Source: Cadophora sp. MPI-SDFR-AT-0126
Taxonomy: Eukaryota; Ascomycota; Leotiomycetes; Helotiales; Ploettnerulaceae
Length of the DNA: 64,000 nucleotides
Assembly: GCA_020747065.1 (NCBI GenBank)
Contig: JAGMVK010000017.1
Location: forward strand, 310,001-374,000
Reading direction: 5' to 3'
Shown here: in pieces, positions 12,119 to 23,260 of the stretch
How positions within the stretch are numbered: position 1 is the stretch's first letter
Layout of the letters: each line of letters starts with the position of its first letter
Notes under the pieces: generated by a model
Seen by the model: only the letters and a program-made list of their open reading frames with translations
Database searches by the model: none
What the model was told of the DNA's origin: nothing
Program-made: the position numbers and the translations under genes

Positions 12119-12760
12119 GCCCCCTAAAGTTCTGGAAAATAAGAGAAAAGTGTGTGATCTTATAGGTGCGGTTTGCCTTTCAGGCAGACGTGGCTTCGTG
12201 GGTGGGTGTATGGTCTGTTATTGTGTACTTTTAGACATACTTTATGACTTTAGAGGCGAAGGGGAAAGATACCATTTATTGGGCTAGGTGTATAATGGCT
12301 CTGCGCAAATTGTTCTTTTCATCCTTTAAACTCTAGCCATACCTTTCCAAGACATCAAATTCCAAAAATGTACACTTCAAAGACTATTTATTCTTCATCC
12401 TGAACTTTCCCCGCCTTCGTTGACCTTTTGTCATATTGCCTCAACCCATCCAATCCTCGTCTATTTCTACTCATTGCTCTCTCGTCATTCTAAAGGGGAA
12501 AAGGTGAGGTCACTTGGAAACAGATTCTGAATTTCGTTTGAGTTAATGACCTATATGATTCACAACCTGCAAGTTAATCAATCTCTTGGTTGCTTGTGTC
12601 CGCAATACCACTTTCTCCCCCCCCCCCCCCTTTCCCAAAGCTAGAGCCTGTCATACTCAATGCAGTCATCTCACTACACCAAAATCTCCTAGCAGCACGA
12701 ACAACACTTCTCAGCCAAGGAGGTCACCAACTCCACAATCGAAGTTACATACCTCTCACA
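12119..12760. other. Intergenic, with a 14-base C tract
   Basis: The 3' flank of the Yip gene and the leader of the next small reading frame. A run of 14 C lies at 12617-12630, inside a pyrimidine-rich stretch. No other gene is seen. Confidence 0.4.
12617..12630. repeat. Poly-C homopolymer of 14 bases
   Basis: Fourteen C in the leader of the small secreted candidate, about 130 bp upstream of its ATG. Confidence 0.75.
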
Positions 12761-13147
12761 ATGCATCTCTTCAAATCGGCCACCGTCCCCGTCCTCCTGG
12801 CATCCATCCGCTTCATTCATATCCTCGCCCTACCAACTCCCCTCCCACTCAACACCAAATTCAGCGACTCCATAATCAACCATGTTGAAGATCTCACCTC
12901 TGAGAGCCTCCCCAACAACTTCCCTTCAAACAATCACGTTCCTACCGCCAAGATCAGTAGATACGATTCTAAGCACGACGATTGTGCGCCAATCGGGTTC
13001 AAGAATGGTCATAAGATTTGTGATCCGAGGTGTGATCCGGAGAATTGCAATAATTTGCCTGTGAGGGATGTGATTGAGGGCGGTAGAGAGGGAGAGCTGG
13101 ATGGGGACGGGGAGGAGGCTATTGTCAAGATTGGAATCACTTCATGA
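12761..13147 (+). CDS. Small cysteine-containing putative secreted protein
   Basis: A single-exon frame of 128 residues. I start it at the ATG at 12761, which gives a basic n-region, a hydrophobic stretch of about 20 residues (VPVLLASIRFIHILALP) and a likely signal cleavage near LALP-TPLP. The mature part is short and hydrophilic, with four cysteines near the middle (DDCAPIG, then CDPRCDPENC), and an acidic C-terminal third. This is the profile of a small secreted protein or effector candidate, but I recognise no family. Upstream the frame stays open through the poly-C tract to about 12590 without an earlier ATG. The coding status is uncertain: the signal peptide is not ideal (an Arg and a His within the hydrophobic core). 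Confidence 0.4.
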   Translation: MHLFKSATVPVLLASIRFIHILALPTPLPLNTKFSDSIINHVEDLTSESLPNNFPSNNHVPTAKISRYDSKHDDCAPIGFKNGHKICDPRCDPENCNNLPVRDVIEGGREGELDGDGEEAIVKIGITS

Positions 13148-14741
13148 ACTCGTCTTCCTCCGAACGGATAGCAGAGACAGGTCAGGGTCGATTTCAGACC
13201 AAGTCATGAGTTTAACATTGCACCGCAAGTAGAGAAGCGCAAGAACGGTCGTGAAGGAAGAACGGTATGATCGCCGGGATATGAAATCTTCTTCTCATAG
13301 ACGCTACTGAGTTCGAGGTGTTGATTATCTGAATGCCTCGAGGGAACGGCATGAATATTCATTACGGTATCTGCTCCAGAGCTGGTTTCGCTCCGGAGTT
13401 TAGGCAATTGCGTTGGATTTGCCGATGGCTGTGGTATACTCGTCTAGGAAAAAAGTGGTGATATTCCAAGATTGCAATACTTATCGATATTCACGCCGTA
13501 ATGTCAATTCAGCCATCCAGTCGCCCATGTGCCTTTTGCTGTGGCCATCGTAGTCGCATAAACAATCACTTCGCTTAAAAAGCTTCGACAATTTTTGTAG
13601 TATTTTTCGACCAGACCAATTTATAAATGAAGCAGTGCTTCAGCCAGAACTGATCTCCGCCAAAGGTCGGAGTTGGAGATCAAATAGAGACCAAAATTTG
13701 TTATGGAACGAAGCTACAGTTGACTGTCTACTCGGAGGGTCTGTCGAGTGAGAGGATATAGACAAGAGATAAATCTTCTTGACTGAAGCAAAATGTGACA
13801 CTCCAGGAAATGCACCAATGTACCCTCTGAACAATCTCATTGGCGTAGCGCTGGAAGCTTTGGAGTGTTTCTTGTAAACAAGCCGACACTAGTCGACTGT
13901 AGTTGAGCAGTCTTAGCATTGTTGACATTGGTTATTAGCGAGGCGTGAGGAGAAAGAAATACGTCACACGATAATGATGCCGCTTCCACCGCCGACACGC
14001 TAAGATGCAAACGCACAGAGTTGCATATCTCACAGTGCAAGAACAAAAAGTGGAAATCAAAAGTAAAAAAAATAGGGTTCGGAATGAAGCGATTGGTTGC
14101 CTTCTGTTCCTAGAAGATGGAGTGGGTTACCCACACCAACATTTGAAATGCTACTCGACACACATGAAACAATCTTGATCCGAGAACATTGCGCTTGAAG
14201 GGTACTCATCGCAGACTGCCACGTTCACGGCCTCCTAGCCAAACAATCTGGGAGTTTCCGGGGCTCTATTCGAAGAAGAGGGAGTTCTGGTCTTTACGAT
14301 GGGGCTGTCTACTCAGAGGTACTGTCGGAAGTGAATCGCCGCAAACCTAAGAAGTGGCTGTATGGACGAGTAGGAGGTTCTTCCACCGAGCTACAGAAGC
14401 TCAGTTATTATCCAACAATAGACATTTGCTTAATTTTTTATGTGAACGAAGTGAATATTTGCTGGTAGCGAGACTTATTTCAGCGAAGCTGGCTGCTTCT
14501 ACCAAGCACCATCATGGCACCGATGCATGGCCGGGCAGTATTTAAGACTGTGCCGGTACAGAGGCTTGTCAGCCAACTTGCACAGGGCCACTGGGTCTGG
14601 TAAGCTTACATCAAGATGGTGCCCATGTCACGTTAGATCTAAGAGTCTCCACAAAGCAAGACATATATAAAGCAAAACCACAATGACCCAAATGAAGGTG
14701 GTTACTGGGCTAAATTGAAAGGCTATATGCATTAAAGGTAT
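13148..14741. other. 1.6-kb gene-poor interval
   Basis: Lies between the small secreted candidate and the 3' end of End3. Reading frames are short on both strands and I recognise nothing. Local composition is mixed, with A-rich patches at about 14045-14075. Confidence 0.4.
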
Positions 14742-16073
14742 CTATCTACTCGATTTCTCATTCTCGATTTCTTGTTGCAGCTCCGCCAACACCTGCTGAC
14801 GCGATCGCAGATGTGACTCGAGACCGTCGACCTGCTCCTTGACTATTGCTATCTCGTCTGCGACGCCTTTCAAGCTGGCTCCAACTTTGCTCTTTCCCTC
14901 CCCAGATTCCAAATCTCTTAATTCCCTACGTTTGTAATCTAATAGCTGCTCCAGTTCTCTCTTGACCAGAGCTGGCTTGGTATCTCGTCGACCACCCGAG
15001 CGATTCGCTGATGCGGCTTCGACCTTCTCAATCTTTGCTTCTAGCTCACTCAATTGCTTCTTCAGTCGCACTTCTTCCCAATCTTCGGTGGTCTTGGTAG
15101 TCGAGAAATCTGTACCAGCAGGTTTGTAGCTCGACTTTCCACCCATTCCCATTCTACTCAGATATGTATCTCCAAATTTAGCTTTCCGTCCGGTGCTTGT
15201 CTCCTCCCCTCCAGTAGAGCCCCACCGTTGTGCAGGCGAAGATGTGCGTTGATTATCGACCTGATAGTCAATTTGATTTCGCTCGAAGCTCGCACGAAGC
15301 GACGGGGGAACTGTCCGCGGAATACGAAAGCCTTCGTGGCGATTATTGAGAATATGTAGGAAGGCCAAAGTGGCATCTTTAGAAATGGCCGAGGATGCGG
15401 ATGGATTTATGAGGTTCCACGCCGATCGAATGTCGGTATCTGGAACGTCGAGGGACGAGTAGAGAGAGTCGAGTGATTCGACTGAAGTCAAATTTATTAG
15501 CAGATTGTCTTTCTTCCTCCGAGGTGTAGACTCACAAGTGATTTCTCCCCTGCCATCCCGGTTCGCAGAGTATATTTCTTCGTACTTTGACTTGTCCGAA
15601 GGGCTCATGTACCAATCGAAACCATCCTTTAGACCGGGGGAATCGTCTTCGTCCTCAATTCGCTCGAATTGAACCTGTCTACCTGTGAGAGCCCTGTTTG
15701 CCTGCACCAAATGCGCCTTCGACTCAGGAACCAGCCAATCCGGGAGTTGCGGGGGAACATCTGCATATTCCTGGAGAAGCTCATATTAGCACAGGGCAGT
15801 ATGATAGATAAGTTACAAGAATATCTGGCTCACTCCATTGACAAGATCAAAGATCAATCGCATAGCCACGCAGAACTCCTCGAAATCCAGGTTCCCATCG
15901 TTATCCACATCAGCCAGATCCCAAATGCGCTCCAGCTGATCGTCTCGCAATTGACTATTCTTCAATACTGGCGCAGCTTGGGAGCCAGTAAGGTGTGTGC
16001 CGCCATTTGACAGAGATGCAAAAATCTCCCAGTATTTCTCGATCTCGCTCTGTTCTATCCGTTTATTCGACAT
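14742..16073 (-). CDS. end3: Actin cytoskeleton-regulatory complex protein End3
   Basis: End3 joins Pan1 and Sla1 at cortical actin patches and is needed for endocytic internalisation. Exons 15834-16073, 15536-15770 and 14742-15481 give 404 residues. Residues about 1-75 form the first EH domain with an EF-hand loop ([13 protein letters not shown]). The segment spanning the first intron, [32 protein letters not shown], is diagnostic for End3. A second EH-like domain follows ([18 protein letters not shown], then [37 protein letters not shown]), and the C-terminal third is a coiled coil (about residues 290-400). Start chosen at the first ATG, which opens the EH domain in its usual position. Length matches fungal End3. 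Confidence 0.95.
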
Positions 16074-18179
16074 ATCGTCTCACGAGGCTGACTTCCAGAC
16101 AGCTTGTACGTAGAACGGTGTTGCAGGCAGACCTTTGGCCCTTTTCAAAGGAAAACTTTCAAGATGCTGGGGCTGCTGGGCGATGACAAGATGACTTGTA
16201 TGCTGATACATTCATTAGCAATCTGCGATGTCGCGCGTCTGGAGTTGTCGGATTCGAGCTTCAGCGACGGGCTGACGTTGAATTGTGGCTGGTTAGTTCA
16301 TGCCTCAGGCGTAGCCGTCAACCGCGCAGGAGAGATGTGGCGCAAGAAATCAAGCACACGATTTCTGGTGACTTCATCTCCATAAGAACTTGTTGGGCTT
16401 GTTGTGTCATTCACGTCAAGCAATCGTAAATGACTTATTCAGCCGGCCGTTCGATATTTATTATATTATATTGCACCGAGTCGCTAGATCCACAGCCCTG
16501 CACAGTAACCACTGTTTTGCTTTGTTTACTTCCAGTAGTGAAGCAACATCTAGCAAGTCTGCCAATTTCGGCAGTATCAAACCTGGTTGAAAATGTTATT
16601 CAATCTGTTGAATCTAAGGGAATTGAATGTTAGTATTCTTCACATATTGATAATTGACAAGATTCTGAGTAAGTTAGCGTCTTCAAACATATAGGTTTTG
16701 CGACTTTGCTGTCACTTGAATACAGAACAGTAGAGAGATAGCTAATTACCTCCAGAGAAGCTAAGACCTTCAAGCTTTGCTTATGGTTTCGAATTCCAGG
16801 GATATGGATGTGCTAAAATGACTGATGCGTGAATGTGAACCACGTCCTGTCCGGCTACGATTTAACAGTACGAAATTGGAGATTTGTGACAAATACTGTC
16901 ATTATCAGTGTAAGACCTCGTAAGCAGACATGAAATATAGATGGGAGTACAAGCGTATACATATGTCAATCTCACTACGAGTCTTTAAATCTTGATCAAG
17001 CATACAGTCCACTTCTGCCTCCGGTTCCAGCAAGTGCTCCTTGAAGTCTACGAGCTTAACATCAAGCGAAAGACTAGAAGATAAATATACATTAAAAGGT
17101 AAAATATTAAGATTATTAAAATGTAAAATACTCGAGATAGTCATCAATAGAGGCGCTGTTCAGCATCCGCGAAAGTTAATGATCATAGCTCCCGTCTCCC
17201 CACTTCCTAAACCACGAACTGATTAATACGTCCAAAAGTCATAGCAAAGATTCAAGTCACGTTACAGCTCTCATTTCTCTGTGTCTCCAACGTGTTGTGT
17301 ACCACTTTACTGTTGGAACTAGTTTTTGATAATGTTTAGCTAACGTTACCTGCTTAATTCACTTTCGTTCTCCAGATCTAATGTTCATGCACAAGCCACA
17401 TGTAATGATAGCAGATAATTCTGATCAGCCTTAAACTCTTAAGGGCTACTCTAGTATTTCATGAATCTAAGGCCAATATAGTCGGATTGGTGCATGTATA
17501 ACACTTCTGCGTCAATTTAGCAGCTCGCTTATCTGAATAAACAATGTATGGCAAAACTCCAAGAGAACTCACTGAGATATTACTTGTCGTAGGGTATTAT
17601 GCTTCTATCTACTATGAAAATTTTCCTTGTATCGTACTTTCCAAAAGTCTTATCTTGAAATAATTGTCAATATTTGCGATCATCTGAACATTATTTGAAA
17701 ATATTTGAGATACTGTCTATCTATTACCCCTTTTCGTCAAAAATCATCATGAAATGTGTTCGTTCAATTTTGAAACCAGGCATTATACAGTTGACTGTCC
17801 CAAATACCGCTCACAAGGAAGGTTCTGACTCTCCGGTCCAGGCGTTGTCGTGTTGGGAATTTGAAACATTGCACAACTGCACGAGTGCGCAAAAATGAGC
17901 TTCATGTGTACACATCGCAATTGACTGCTGGCAGAATTTTCTCGTCTGAAATTCACTTCGAATTTTATGCACTCTCATCTTCGTCTATGAATCCCCCCCT
18001 CATTTCTTTCCTCCTCCGTCCTCTCCGTCTCAATAACCAGCAACCCCCTGTACGGCCACCCCCCGCGCCTTCCCTCCCTTCCCTCTTCAAAACCACATCG
18101 CTTGAACCCAGCACCGGCAAGGAAATTTAGGTCATGCAAGTAACAACAGACATTCATAACATTTTAATATTTTTTGATA
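16074..18179. other. 2.1-kb AT-rich gene-poor block
   Basis: About 16600-17750 is clearly richer in A and T than the neighbouring genes, with many TATA, TTAA and AAATAT runs and no long reading frame. A minus-strand 80-codon frame at 16905-17147 is not recognisable. This could be a degraded, possibly RIP-mutated, repeat or simply AT-rich spacer. There are no terminal repeats or transposase motifs. From about 17990 to 18110 the sequence becomes a C/T-rich leader in front of the next gene. Confidence 0.45.
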
Positions 18180-18905
18180 ATGCCACGATCCTCCACCCGC
18201 GAAATCCGTCTCCCCGCGCGCTACAGAGACGACGAGATACCCAATTTCGCAAGTACGACATCAACGGAGAAAAAATTGCCTCAAAAGCAGATCAATAAGA
18301 TGAAGAAGGAGCCCTCAAGCTCAGAAAGTGGAGGGGAAATCCCTGAATTCCCCGGCACTGTCCAAAGAGAAGCTACAGCATCTCCTACCTCTACCGCGAC
18401 CCTCTCTTCCTCGCCCTCTCCAATCACCCCCTCACTCGACTGGCGATCCGTCGAGCGGTACGCAGAGCCCGGGGTTGACCGACCCATCACCTTGAACGGC
18501 CGAGACTACCCCTGGAACCCCTGGAGCTTGCTTACTCCCGGCCTCATCTACGCAGTCCTCCATATCCTCTCCAAATACTTCATTCTCTCGGACACCATCA
18601 AGCTGCTACATCTCAAAGAGCACGAGATCGAGGAGCTGGAGAAGATTCTGCAGCCGGAGGAGCGGAACACATGGGTGGAGATCCATGAGGATGAGCTGGT
18701 GAACGCGAAGAGGATCCTGTTGGCGAATATTGAGGATGAGAAGTTGGTTGTGGAATCGTGTAGGAGGTTGGTTGCGTATGCGGGGGTTACGACGTGCTTG
18801 GAAGAGATTGAGAGCGGGAAGTTTGATCTGCTAGGTGAGGAAAGGGATGCCAATAAACGCTCGGACATGGACGTGGGAGAGGAAGAAAGTCTGGTGGATC
18901 CTTGA
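18180..18905 (+). CDS. Conserved-looking hypothetical protein, 241 residues
   Basis: Intronless frame starting at ATG 18180. The N-terminal 80 residues are basic and Ser/Thr/Pro-rich and look disordered. The centre contains a hydrophobic patch (NPWSLLTPGLIYAVLHILSKYFIL) that could be a membrane-associated helix or the core of a small fold. The last 100 residues are highly charged and helical (LKEHEIEELEKILQPEE, NAKRILLANIEDEKLVVESCRRLVAYAGV), ending in an acidic tail. I recognise no family. The shift from low-complexity to a well-patterned amphipathic region argues for a real protein. Confidence 0.6.
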   Translation: MPRSSTREIRLPARYRDDEIPNFASTTSTEKKLPQKQINKMKKEPSSSESGGEIPEFPGTVQREATASPTSTATLSSSPSPITPSLDWRSVERYAEPGVDRPITLNGRDYPWNPWSLLTPGLIYAVLHILSKYFILSDTIKLLHLKEHEIEELEKILQPEERNTWVEIHEDELVNAKRILLANIEDEKLVVESCRRLVAYAGVTTCLEEIESGKFDLLGEERDANKRSDMDVGEEESLVDP

Positions 18906-19509
18906 ATGCGTCCGAGATCGACTTCGGTCTGTACCTCGTTCTCCGGAACCTGGATAAACAATATTTGGGATTAAGCGAGGATCGATGGATTGGGTATGTC
19001 TTTATGGGCGGAGTTTGAATGTGGGCTAGCTCGCCAGAGCCTATCAGAGACAATATTCAATAAAAGCAGTGCATTTCTTTACTAAGACCAGGCAAACTAC
19101 CCGTTTTAGCGCTGCAGACGTGCTTAGCATTGCACGCACTTGAGGCAAAGCAAGAATATGATTTAACACATAAGTCATAATACGAAGCAGAAAATACAAG
19201 GAGACAAGAGACAAGAAAGGGGTCTTAGAGTTTGCTTCCCTAAGTCATGTAACACGGAAAGCCCGAGTAACAAGCCGCAGTCCCAAGTAATAGAGAAGTC
19301 AGAGGCACATTTACCTCTTCCCTATCCTCTATGATTCATCCATCGTCTTTGTTCTTTTGGACTCCAAAACACCATGTCATGTTTCGCCATCGGGTATTGA
19401 AAACGCCAGCCCTCCCTGTAAATGCAAGGGACAATATCCCGAACTCCCATAATCATGCCCTTCCATACCAAATAACGCCTCGCTTGAATAAACGACAGCC
19501 CAAGTTGAA
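18906..19509. other. Intergenic between convergent genes
   Basis: 604 bp holding the 3' UTRs of the hypothetical gene (plus) and the phosphatase-like gene (minus). No gene seen. Confidence 0.4.
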
Positions 19510-20562
19510 TCATTGAGGAAGAGCTTGGAAAGGAACAAAAGCGGTACGACCTCCAAATCTCGCCTCATCATCTCCTTGACCAAGCATGTCCACATCACCT
19601 TCTTCATCCTCAATATCATCTCTTCGTCTCTTCGGCTTCGGTTGTGGAGCTGGTGGTGCTTCGCCAAGACATCGTTGCGCCTTCAAGATATCCTGGTAGC
19701 TGTTGAGCATGTACTTCAAGTCGTCGTCGAAGGCAACACAGAAACGCTGCGACTGTACGTATTGGATGGCAGGAATGAGTTCGAGGCCGTAAATATTCAT
19801 TATGAACGCCACGACGAAAGCCGCCGAACGTTCATTTCCAGACTCACAGAAGACCAGGACTTTGCCGCAGGGTTGAGGAACGCTTCCGCTTGCTGCCATA
19901 TGTCGACGATATTGAGACACGAGGTGGTCATTGATGATTCTGGTTGCTCTTGGGAAAGCCGCAATAAGCTCACTATTACTGGCAACATCGACGGCAGCGG
20001 ACTCGATACCCAGTGCTTTGGCAGCTTTGTCTCCGCTCAGCAAACTGGCTGCTGCGGTCATGGTACTCCTGATAACCAATAACATAGTAACTCCATCTGC
20101 TCTCAACGCAGCCAGATCTCTCGCGGCGCATGAAGGACCAAGTTGTAGGAAGGTGAGGATCGACTGCGAGTTTCTTCTCCATGAATACTTCCACTCCTTC
20201 GCCTTGTTCATCCAGGAATTGTTCGACGTTACTTCCGACAAGATTCTCCGCTCCTCCGCCGTATATCCCATAGCAACGAATGCAGGCAGCGCAAGTGTTT
20301 GATCTTCTCGAGGCTGTGGAACGTATATGTGAGGTGGTGAAGGGGCCTGTATCCGTTAGCAGGCGAATGAATGCGTGCGTGAGATACATACCCGCCATGA
20401 GTATTCAACAGATGCTTGCGCTCCCGTGAGACTTGAGATCGTGTTCATGCTTGCCTCTGGACGATTGTCGAGTTCATCGATGTATCGCTTGGGAGCTGGT
20501 GCTTGTATTGGGCCATTTCCAGAGTTGGGCCGGCGTCCGGTGTTCGGTGCGTTTGTCGTCAT
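19510..20562 (-). CDS. Dual-specificity phosphatase-like protein
   Basis: Exons 20392-20562 and 19510-20346 (45-bp intron, phase 0) give 335 residues. The central region has the cysteine-phosphatase layout: TFLQLGPSCAARDLAALRADGVTMLLVIR resembles the DUSP entry strand and helix, and the signature loop reads VLVFCESGNERSA, so C224 and R230 of the C-x5-R motif are present. The histidine that normally precedes the catalytic cysteine is replaced by phenylalanine. After it comes a helix matching the DUSP core (FVVAFIMNIYGLELIPAIQYVQSQRF). The tail is basic then acidic (KPKRRRDDIEDEEGDVDM) and could be a nuclear signal. Members with altered signature loops (STYX-like) are often substrate-binding pseudophosphatases; here the essential Cys and Arg remain, so activity cannot be decided. 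Start is the first ATG in frame. Confidence 0.75.
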
Positions 20563-20895
20563 GTTATGTTATGCTCGAGGATGTGATACCTTGGATGGTA
20601 GTTCTGATGCCCTCAAGGTGTTTAAATCAAGAGTTCCGGAACTGCGGGTCAGCTACTTCTAGAGTTGATAAGTGAATATTTGGCACAAAGCTGGTGCCGG
20701 AACAAAGTAGACAGTCATTGACTGCATGGTCAAGAAGTAAATGCTTCAAGTGTACAATTAGGCGCGACGGGACGCATTGCTTTGCGGACGCGCTTATTCA
20801 TTAACACGTGCCGGTTGACACAATTGGTCAACATTATTTGTTCAGCAATGATCGAAGCAAAACTTGACATACATTATCCCGTGTCAATTGATTAT
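20563..20895. other. Intergenic between two minus-strand genes
   Basis: 333 bp with the 3' UTR of the Spo7 gene and the promoter of the phosphatase-like gene. No gene seen. Confidence 0.4.
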
Positions 20896-22275
20896 CTAAG
20901 GTTGCTTTGTTACACTGCCTGGACTTGGCTTCTTCCTGACGCTGCCACCGGACTTTGAAGAAGATCTTAGATTTTTCGTGCCAGTGCTGGATTCCACATC
21001 ACCGGCTCCTGGAGTAGGGCAGCGCTCACTGTCAAGAGAAGAAATACTGGTGAAACTATTCTCTCTGACAAGCGGTGAAGGAATGTCAGGGGTTGCAGAA
21101 CGTGAGCCTCCAGGGGTAAGCTTCTGCACCCTATTTCCACTGATGGTCTTCTTCCTTCTGGCGCTCGAAGCACTGCTCCCTCGCCGAACATGTCCTACCT
21201 GGCCATCTTCCAGTTCCACAGTTGGTGTGGAGCTTCGAGATGAGTTTCGAGAATGGGAACCTGATCTAACACTCCCGCTTCGAGTCCGCTTCTGATCGTC
21301 TCCGCGCAAACTGCCGTGCTTGTGAAGAGTATGGTGCGTCTTCTCAACATCTGGAGTTTTCCCACGCTTCCACCCGCGATAACCTGTCCACCACAACCAT
21401 CCGCCTTCTTGTTTGGCAATCTTTCTCTCCCTTTCCCGGATCTTCTTCTGTAGAATTGCCCGTCGTTCGTTCTCTTTCTCCCAGTACTCCGTCCTGTAGA
21501 TATCCCAGTTCTCCCTGAAGCCAGGCGAGAAAGGCTTTGGAAGCAAGAGGAGCTTGATGTAGTCTCCGCCTGGTGCAAGGTCCTCATCGTAACCTGCCGA
21601 TTCATCGTCCTCGTGTATGTTGGGAAGTGCATGATGACTTCCTTTGCTCTGTATCTTCTCTGATTCCCTCAGTAGTGACTGATCCACAAACCGATACGAG
21701 CTCCCGCTAGTGCTCGAAAATAGCCCATATGAAAACAAGAAAGACAATGTGGATAATATGTCCCTCCACAACGGTTGCTTTATCACAACCAGCTTGCAGT
21801 TGAACCCCCGCAGACCTCTATTCGTAGTATACACCCAGCGCCTTGGCCAACGAAAGCCTCGTTCCCATTGTCCAGTTCCCCAAACCAGAATCCCAGTTAC
21901 CACGCCGCCCATGAAGCACAATCTCTCGGTCATCTCCACCACCCAGTAAACTGAACCTCCTACGCCGCTACCATCCTCTCGTGGCGCAAAGTATAGCGCA
22001 TACCCAAAATATAGAATCCATAGACCTAGTAGGGCCAGAAAAAATGTATGCTGGCGCCTTCTGGTCCGCAGCTGGAGCCATTGCGCGCGCAGAGAAGCTT
22101 CAAGAATCAGGAGATTGAGGTAGATCTGTGGAGGCGAGGATGGAAGGGATGCCAACGGGTCTGCCAGAAGAGGAGGGCCGGATATCTCAGGAGCTTGGAC
22201 TCCAGAAGTCGCCTGGTTGGGATATAGGTTCCCAGGAGGAGGCGCCCCCTTTACGATCTGATCTAGATTCGACAT
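20896..22275 (-). CDS. spo7: Spo7-like regulatory subunit of the Nem1-Spo7 phosphatase
   Basis: Spo7 holds the Nem1 phosphatase at the nuclear/ER membrane, where the complex dephosphorylates the lipin Pah1 and so sets the balance between phospholipid and triacylglycerol. The frame is uninterrupted, 459 residues from the ATG. The N-terminal conserved part has SPPQIYLNLLILEASLRAQWLQLRTRRRQHTFFLALLGLWILYFGY, the Spo7 signature with its first membrane span, followed by a second span (LCFMGGVVTGILVWGTGQW) and the WPRRWVYTTNRGLRGFN motif. A further conserved block, KLLLLPKPFSPGFRENWDIYRTEYWEKENERR, lies near residue 260. The C-terminal 150 residues are Ser/Arg-rich and probably disordered, a fungal extension not found in budding yeast. 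It is divergent from the Cld1-like hydrolase, which also concerns lipids. Confidence 0.93.
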   Translation of the reverse strand: MSNLDQIVKGAPPPGNLYPNQATSGVQAPEISGPPLLADPLASLPSSPPQIYLNLLILEASLRAQWLQLRTRRRQHTFFLALLGLWILYFGYALYFAPREDGSGVGGSVYWVVEMTERLCFMGGVVTGILVWGTGQWERGFRWPRRWVYTTNRGLRGFNCKLVVIKQPLWRDILSTLSFLFSYGLFSSTSGSSYRFVDQSLLRESEKIQSKGSHHALPNIHEDDESAGYDEDLAPGGDYIKLLLLPKPFSPGFRENWDIYRTEYWEKENERRAILQKKIRERERKIAKQEGGWLWWTGYRGWKRGKTPDVEKTHHTLHKHGSLRGDDQKRTRSGSVRSGSHSRNSSRSSTPTVELEDGQVGHVRRGSSASSARRKKTISGNRVQKLTPGGSRSATPDIPSPLVRENSFTSISSLDSERCPTPGAGDVESSTGTKNLRSSSKSGGSVRKKPSPGSVTKQP

Positions 22276-23260
22276 GGCGATCAGCTTTGAAATTGGTCGC
22301 TATTGCGCTGTCATGGCTGGGCGATTGTCCAAGTAGTTGCTTGTGAAGGCTTTTTGGGTGCTATTTCAGGCGCACAGCGCAGTAGAATATCGAAGGTCCA
22401 CTATTCGTGAAGATCTTGGGAGGATGTTGAGCTTCATGGATGTGTTGAGGAGCTGACAATATTCGTTTGTTATGTCTGATGGCAGCCGCGGTCTTAGTTG
22501 AGAGGCTGGGCTGGAGGTGGTCATCAACACATCATCCCTGCAAAACTCAGAATCTTTCAACCTTCCAGGGTTAAGAATCAAGCATATTCTATCGGAATCG
22601 CATTGCTTCCGAAATGTTGTAGTGTGTCCTTCCCATAATTTTATTTTCCGAACTTTAATGATTAGAAACCCATATATATCCTTGACTCGAACGGGCAATG
22701 CTGGAAAGCTGAACAACGGATTTAAGGCATCCATTGTTCATTTATCGCCCGTGGACTTTCAGTTCCGCCGACCCTCCGACTTCAACATATCCCATCGAGC
22801 ATGTGGAACGTCACCCTTTGTTCCACGAGTAACGAATAGAGTCCAGACAAGTACGACGCCTCATTCGCATCCTATAAGACCCGAAAGACCCCCGTCATAT
22901 CTTTTCTATGATTCTCAGGCACAGTCTCTTCGCATTGGCCAGATCGTCGCAACATCGTCATCGATTCGCCGAGACCTACGAGAGCGACTTGTGAGGCTTC
23001 GCATTGTTTCGCAACCGCGTATTTAGGGAGTTTCCTAAATCCGTCCACAACAACATAAAACCCATTTGCAGCCCCCTTCCATTGATTTTGGGAGGCCGCC
23101 TTGCCTCTCTCAATCAGTATTCACATTGTACCAACCACTCAATTTGCCGTCGCTCTTCCTGCGATCAATCCCCAGCGACACCTTTGCAGGGCGAACTGCT
23201 CTCCCTCATCTGAGACACATCTCCCACCCCAGAAGCAGACCGGACTCCACCTACTCCACC
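22276..23260. promoter_or_regulatory. Bidirectional promoter region of spo7 and the Cld1-like hydrolase
   Basis: 985 bp between two divergent start codons. It contains a pyrimidine-rich leader close to 23261. No separate gene is seen; the 5' end of the hydrolase frame stays open upstream of its ATG, but only with non-ATG codons. Confidence 0.5.

Noticed and set aside
23066..23260. 65-codon N-terminal extension of the Cld1-like hydrolase
   Set aside because: It begins at TTG, has no ATG, and lies in a pyrimidine-rich leader before an ATG in good context.
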